The notes beneath the pieces are model-generated. The model was not told the origin of the DNA. It worked only from the letters and a program-made list of their open reading frames with translations, and ran no database searches. A DNA stretch of 44,425 bases from Myxococcaceae bacterium (GTDB taxonomy: Bacteria; Myxococcota; Myxococcia; Myxococcales; Myxococcaceae): assembly GCA_019686135.1 (NCBI GenBank), contig JADGHL010000032.1, forward strand, positions 1 through 44,425, written 5' to 3'. Shown piece after piece: positions 41,266 to 44,425 of this stretch. Within the stretch, counting starts at the first letter, position 1. The number at the start of each line of letters is the position of its first letter. The position numbers were made by a program, and so were the translations under genes.

Positions 41266-42038
41266 GGCGGTGCATTCGAGGCTCCGCGCGAAGCAGCGCG
41301 GTCTCGCGCGGACTGTTGCGTTGGGCGCGTGGCGGACGATTGCGAGCGATCGGCGAGCAGGCACCGCAGGCGGGCTCCAGCGCCTCGATGCATGGGGCGC
41401 CCGGCGGCGGGTTGCGCGCAATCGGTGAGCAGGCGCTACGGTTGGACTTGCGCGCGGTGGCACGTGCGGGGACGTGCGGCGGATTGCAGGCAATCGGTGA
41501 GCAGACACCGCGCGTGCACCCGGGTGTAGCGGCGCGTATGGCCCCGGCCGGCGGTGTGCAGGTCGTCAGCGAGCGGACGCCGCGGTTGGACTTGCGCGTC
41601 GTGGCGCGTGCGGCGCCGGCCGGCGGATTGCGGGCGTTCGGTGTGCAGACACCGCGGGTGGATTTGAGCGTGGTGGCGCGTGCGGCGTCGGCCGGCGGAT
41701 TGCGGGCGTTCGGTGTGCAGACACCGCGGGTGGATTTGAGCGTGGCGGGGCGTGTGGCGTCGGCCGGCGGATTGCGGACGTTCGGTGTGCAGACACCGCG
41801 GGTGGATTGGAGCGTGGTGGCGCGTGCGGCGTCGGCCGGCAAAGTGTGGGCAGCCAGCGAGCAGCAGCAGCGGATGGACCTTCGTGTGACGGCGCGTGAA
41901 GCGCCCGGCGGTGTGTGTCTTTTCGATCTGCAGCACCGGGGAGTCCCCTCCTGCGCGGCGGCTCATCGGGCGCCGGATGGCTTGCAGCGAGCGATCAACG
42001 CCGCAGTGTTTCGGGCTCGTGGAGGGCGCGGCGCGTGA
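41262..42038 (+). CDS. tandem-repeat ORF between ispA and dxs
   Basis: A 258-residue reading frame. It starts in an ATGA overlap with ispA and its TGA overlaps the GTG start of dxs, so it fills the gap exactly. The core is eight to nine 24-residue repeats (consensus AGGLRAFGVQTPRVDLSVVA, then RAAS), with no signal peptide, membrane helix or known domain. Leucine codons are often TTG and other rare-in-context codons (ACA, CGT, GGT) appear, unlike its neighbours. The repeats are also open in other frames and on the minus strand, so protein expression is uncertain. It could be a repeat expansion in a spacer kept in frame for translational coupling, or a real basic repeat protein. Confidence 0.4.
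   Translation: MRRCIRGSARSSAVSRGLLRWARGGRLRAIGEQAPQAGSSASMHGAPGGGLRAIGEQALRLDLRAVARAGTCGGLQAIGEQTPRVHPGVAARMAPAGGVQVVSERTPRLDLRVVARAAPAGGLRAFGVQTPRVDLSVVARAASAGGLRAFGVQTPRVDLSVAGRVASAGGLRTFGVQTPRVDWSVVARAASAGKVWAASEQQQRMDLRVTAREAPGGVCLFDLQHRGVPSCAAAHRAPDGLQRAINAAVFRARGGRGA
41331..41978. repeat. 72-bp minisatellite, 8-9 tandem units
   Basis: Units start at 41331, 41403, 41475, 41547, 41619, 41691, 41763, 41835 and a degenerate one at 41907. Those at 41619, 41691 and 41763 are nearly identical; flanking units diverge progressively, the pattern of expansion from the centre. The unit length is a multiple of three and the array contains no stop codon in several frames. No inverted or mobile-element ends were seen. 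Confidence 0.9.
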
Positions 42039-43774
42039 GCAGCATCCTCTCCCGTATTCAGGAGCCGGCCGACGTCCGGGCGCTCTCGGAGGCGGATCTG
42101 GCGCCGCTGTGCGCGGAGCTCCGTGAAGAGATCATCCGCGTCTGCGGGAAGGTGGGCGGCCACCTCGGGGCGTCGCTGGGGGCGGTGGAGCTGATCGTCG
42201 CGCTGCACCGGGTCTTCAAGTCCCCGGTCGATCGGATCGTCTTCGACGTGGGCCACCAGGCCTACGCGCACAAGCTGCTCACCGGAAGGCTTTCGGCCAT
42301 CGACACGCTCCGCCAGGAGGGTGGGATCGCTCCATTCCCGGATCCGGCAGAGAGCCGGCACGATGCCTTTCAGACCGGCCACGCCTGCACCGCGGTGAGC
42401 GTGGCGCTCGGGATGCTGGAGGCGAAGCGCCTGCGCCGGGAGGACGGCCACGCGGTGGCGGTGATCGGCGACGGATCGCTCACCGGCGGGCTCACTTTCG
42501 AGGGGCTCAACAACGCCGCGACCGCGCGCGCGCCGCTGGTGGTGGTGCTCAACGACAACGGGATGTCGATCTCCGTCAACGTGGGCGCCGTCTCCCGCAT
42601 GCTCCGCGGGCCCGAGGCGCGCGCGTTCTTCGAGTCGCTCGGCTTCACGTACCTGGGGCCCATCGACGGGCACGATCTGCGCGCGCTGATCGACGCCTTC
42701 CGCGAGGCGCGGCGGGCGCGCCGGCCGATCGTCGTGCACGTCCGCACGGAGAAGGGGAAGGGCTTCGCCGAGGCCGAGGGAGATCCGCATACCCGCGGGC
42801 ACGCGATGGGGCCGTACGAGTGGCGGGACGGGAAGTTGGTGCGCTCGCGCGGTGGCCAGCAGACCTTCAGCGAGGCCTTCGCGGCGGCCCTGGGCGAAGC
42901 GATGGCCCGTGACGAGCGCGTCGTCGCGGTCACGCCGGCGATGCTGGAGGGCTCGGCGCTCGTTGGGCTTGCCCGCCACTTCCCGGAGCGGGTCTTCGAC
43001 GTGGGCATCGCCGAACAGCACGCCGTCACCTTCAGCGCCGGGCTCGCCGCCCAGGGGATGCGGCCGGTGTGCGCGATCTACTCGACGTTCCTGCAGCGCG
43101 CGGTGGATCAGGTCATTCACGACGTTTGTCTGGCGAAGCTGCCGGTCATCTTCGCGGTGGATCGCGCCGGGCTGGTGGGCGCGGACGGCGCCACGCACCA
43201 GGGCGCGTTCGACGTGGCGCTGCTCCGGCCAATCCCCCACCTCACTCTCGCCGCGCCGGTGTTCGGGGAGGACTGTGGGCCGCTGCTCGACGCCGCTCTG
43301 CGCACCGAGACGGGGGCGTGGGCGATCCGCTTCCCGCGGCTCACAATCCCCCGTGTGCCGCCAGGCATCCAGATCGACCCTGCGCCGCGCGGCGCGCGGT
43401 GGCTCCGCCGCGTCGAACGCCCCATCGCCACCGTCATCACCCTGGGCACGATGGGGCTGGCGGCGCTCGAGGCGGTGGAAGGGCGCGACGACGTCGCAGT
43501 GCTCGACGCGCGGTTCGTGACGCCGCTGGATGCGGAGGCGATCCGCGAGGCGGCCCGGACGGGGGCGGTGCTCACGGTGGAGGAGGGGACCACCCACGGC
43601 GGACTGGGGAGCGCGGTGCTGGAGCTCCTTTGCGCCGAGCGCCTCTCGCCGCGCGTGCGGATGCTGGGGCTGCCCGACACCTTCGTCCGCCACGGGGACG
43701 CGCGCGCTCAGCGGGCACGGCTCGGGCTGGACGCCGCCGGGATCCGCGCCGCGCTGGAGCAGTTGGCGTCGTGA
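42035..43774 (+). CDS. dxs: 1-deoxy-D-xylulose-5-phosphate synthase
   Basis: A 579-residue thiamine-diphosphate enzyme that condenses pyruvate and glyceraldehyde 3-phosphate, the first step of the methylerythritol phosphate isoprenoid pathway. Motifs: GGHLGASLGAVELIVALH, FDVGHQAYAHKLLTGR, thiamine site GDGSLTGGLTFEGLNNA (GDG 145-147) with NDNGMSIS, and catalytic GIAEQHAVTFSAG (E327). It is about 40 residues shorter than the E. coli enzyme, mainly in the middle linker. GTG 42035 is chosen because GGAGGG lies upstream and the family start (SSILSRIQEPADVRAL) follows; the frame is open further upstream only through the repeats. Coupled to tlyA by GTGA. Confidence 0.97.
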   Translation: MSSILSRIQEPADVRALSEADLAPLCAELREEIIRVCGKVGGHLGASLGAVELIVALHRVFKSPVDRIVFDVGHQAYAHKLLTGRLSAIDTLRQEGGIAPFPDPAESRHDAFQTGHACTAVSVALGMLEAKRLRREDGHAVAVIGDGSLTGGLTFEGLNNAATARAPLVVVLNDNGMSISVNVGAVSRMLRGPEARAFFESLGFTYLGPIDGHDLRALIDAFREARRARRPIVVHVRTEKGKGFAEAEGDPHTRGHAMGPYEWRDGKLVRSRGGQQTFSEAFAAALGEAMARDERVVAVTPAMLEGSALVGLARHFPERVFDVGIAEQHAVTFSAGLAAQGMRPVCAIYSTFLQRAVDQVIHDVCLAKLPVIFAVDRAGLVGADGATHQGAFDVALLRPIPHLTLAAPVFGEDCGPLLDAALRTETGAWAIRFPRLTIPRVPPGIQIDPAPRGARWLRRVERPIATVITLGTMGLAALEAVEGRDDVAVLDARFVTPLDAEAIREAARTGAVLTVEEGTTHGGLGSAVLELLCAERLSPRVRMLGLPDTFVRHGDARAQRARLGLDAAGIRAALEQLAS

Positions 43775-44425
43775 GCATCAGGGTTCCTAAGAAGCGGCTG
43801 GACGTGCTGGTGGTGGAACGCGGGCTCGCCGAATCCCGCGCGCGGGCGCAGGCGTTGATCCTCGCCGGCCAGGTGATCGCCGGCGATCAGCGCGTGGACA
43901 AGCCGGGGCACCTCGTCCCAGAAGACGTGGAGCTCCGGCTCAAGGGCGAGGTGCTGCCGTACGTCTCCCGGGGCGGGCTCAAGCTCAAAGCCGCGCTCGA
44001 CCACTTCGGGCTGAAGGTGGCGGGCGCCATCGCCGCGGACATCGGCGCCAGCACCGGCGGGTTCACCGACTGCCTGCTCCAGGAGGGGGCCGCCCGCGTG
44101 CACGCCATCGACGTGGGCTACGGCCAACTGCACGAGAAGCTGCGAAAAGATCCGCGGGTCATCTCGCGCGAGCGGGTGAACGCGCGCTACCTCACCGACG
44201 CGGATCTCCCCGAACCGGTGGACGTGGTGGTGATCGACGTGAGCTTCATCTCGCTCACCCAGGTGCTCCCCTCGGTGCTGCCGAAGCTGAAGCCCGGCGG
44301 GCTCCTGGTCGCACTGGTCAAGCCTCAGTTCGAGGTCGGCCGCGAACGCGTGGGCAAGGGCGGGGTGGTGCGCGATCCGGCTGCGCGCGCGGAGGCGATC
44401 GACAAGGTGCGCGCCTTCGTGGGGG
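43771..44425 (+). CDS. tlyA: TlyA-family rRNA 2'-O-methyltransferase (partial, right edge)
   Basis: The frame opens with GTG in the dxs stop and runs to the window end (218 codons seen of about 250-270). An N-terminal S4 RNA-binding domain (RLDVLVVERGLAESRARAQA, LILAGQVIAGDQRVDKPG) is followed by YVSRGGLKLKAALDHF and a Rossmann methyltransferase domain (AADIGASTGGFTDCLLQEGA for S-adenosylmethionine, AIDVGYGQLHEKLRKDPRV, VVVIDVSFISLTQVLPSVLP, LVKPQFEVGRERVGKGG). TlyA methylates 16S and 23S rRNA (often called hemolysin A in older annotation). Position after dxs is conserved in many bacteria. Confidence 0.95.
   Translation, partial: MSIRVPKKRLDVLVVERGLAESRARAQALILAGQVIAGDQRVDKPGHLVPEDVELRLKGEVLPYVSRGGLKLKAALDHFGLKVAGAIAADIGASTGGFTDCLLQEGAARVHAIDVGYGQLHEKLRKDPRVISRERVNARYLTDADLPEPVDVVVIDVSFISLTQVLPSVLPKLKPGGLLVALVKPQFEVGRERVGKGGVVRDPAARAEAIDKVRAFVG

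Noticed and set aside
41117-41966. Long minus-strand open frames across the repeat array
   Set aside because: They exist because the 72-bp unit has no stop in several frames; they overlap the ispA 3' end and have no ribosome site or recognisable family.

Overview
The window is very GC-rich, gene-dense DNA from what looks like a Myxococcota or related deltaproteobacterial chromosome. This is inferred from the high G+C, the tight operons with ATGA/GTGA stop-start overlaps, many lipoproteins, FHA-domain membrane proteins, Pro/Ala-rich linkers, an HD-GYP response regulator and a Tad-type pilus locus of myxobacterial style. No rRNA, tRNA, CRISPR array, insertion sequence or phage gene was seen. 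The left edge cuts a minus-strand zinc-ribbon gene and the right edge cuts tlyA.

Layout. (1) 1-2464: divergent pair, a partial zinc-ribbon protein (-) and a HEAT-repeat/cyclophilin lipoprotein (+). (2) 2529-3656 (-): receiver-HD-GYP regulator, divergent from a likely operon at 3891-7954 (DapB-like dehydrogenase, two MaoC-type hydratase subunits, an ABC-F ATPase). (3) 8097-9935: acyl-CoA dehydrogenase behind a promoter overlapped by a 19-bp palindrome; then a small lipoprotein, exbB-exbD (-), a second lipoprotein (+) and a GMC-type oxidoreductase (-). (4) 14120-22391: an oligopeptide ABC importer (binding lipoprotein, two permeases, two ATPases) split by two genes that each carry an MshEN-type (c-di-GMP-binding-like) N-terminal domain but no ATPase domain; a DUF2085-like protein closes the run. 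(5) 22456-24488: ECF sigma factor and membrane anti-sigma factor with a TPR-like tail.

(6) 24644-37717, the most interesting region: two adjacent transcription units for a Tad-like pilus or secretion machine. The first encodes four proteins with type IVb prepilin-like leaders (TadE-like, a 697-residue Cys-rich TadG-like protein, another TadE-like protein, and a 79-residue Flp-like pilin candidate), two secreted proteins of unknown family and a membrane protein. The second, behind a good sigma-70-type promoter, encodes CpaB, TadB, TadC and two FHA-domain single-pass membrane proteins, the first of which appears to use a CTG start. TadA ATPase, secretin, TadZ and prepilin peptidase are absent here. 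The set resembles the split Tad-like Kil killing apparatus of Myxococcus xanthus, which is an inference.

(7) 37714-44425: a housekeeping cluster, xseA, xseB, single-domain response regulator, ispA, a 72-bp tandem-repeat ORF, dxs and partial tlyA. The xseB-ispA-dxs-tlyA order is widespread. The inserted regulator and the repeat ORF, whose ends overlap the ispA stop and the dxs start, are the unusual parts.
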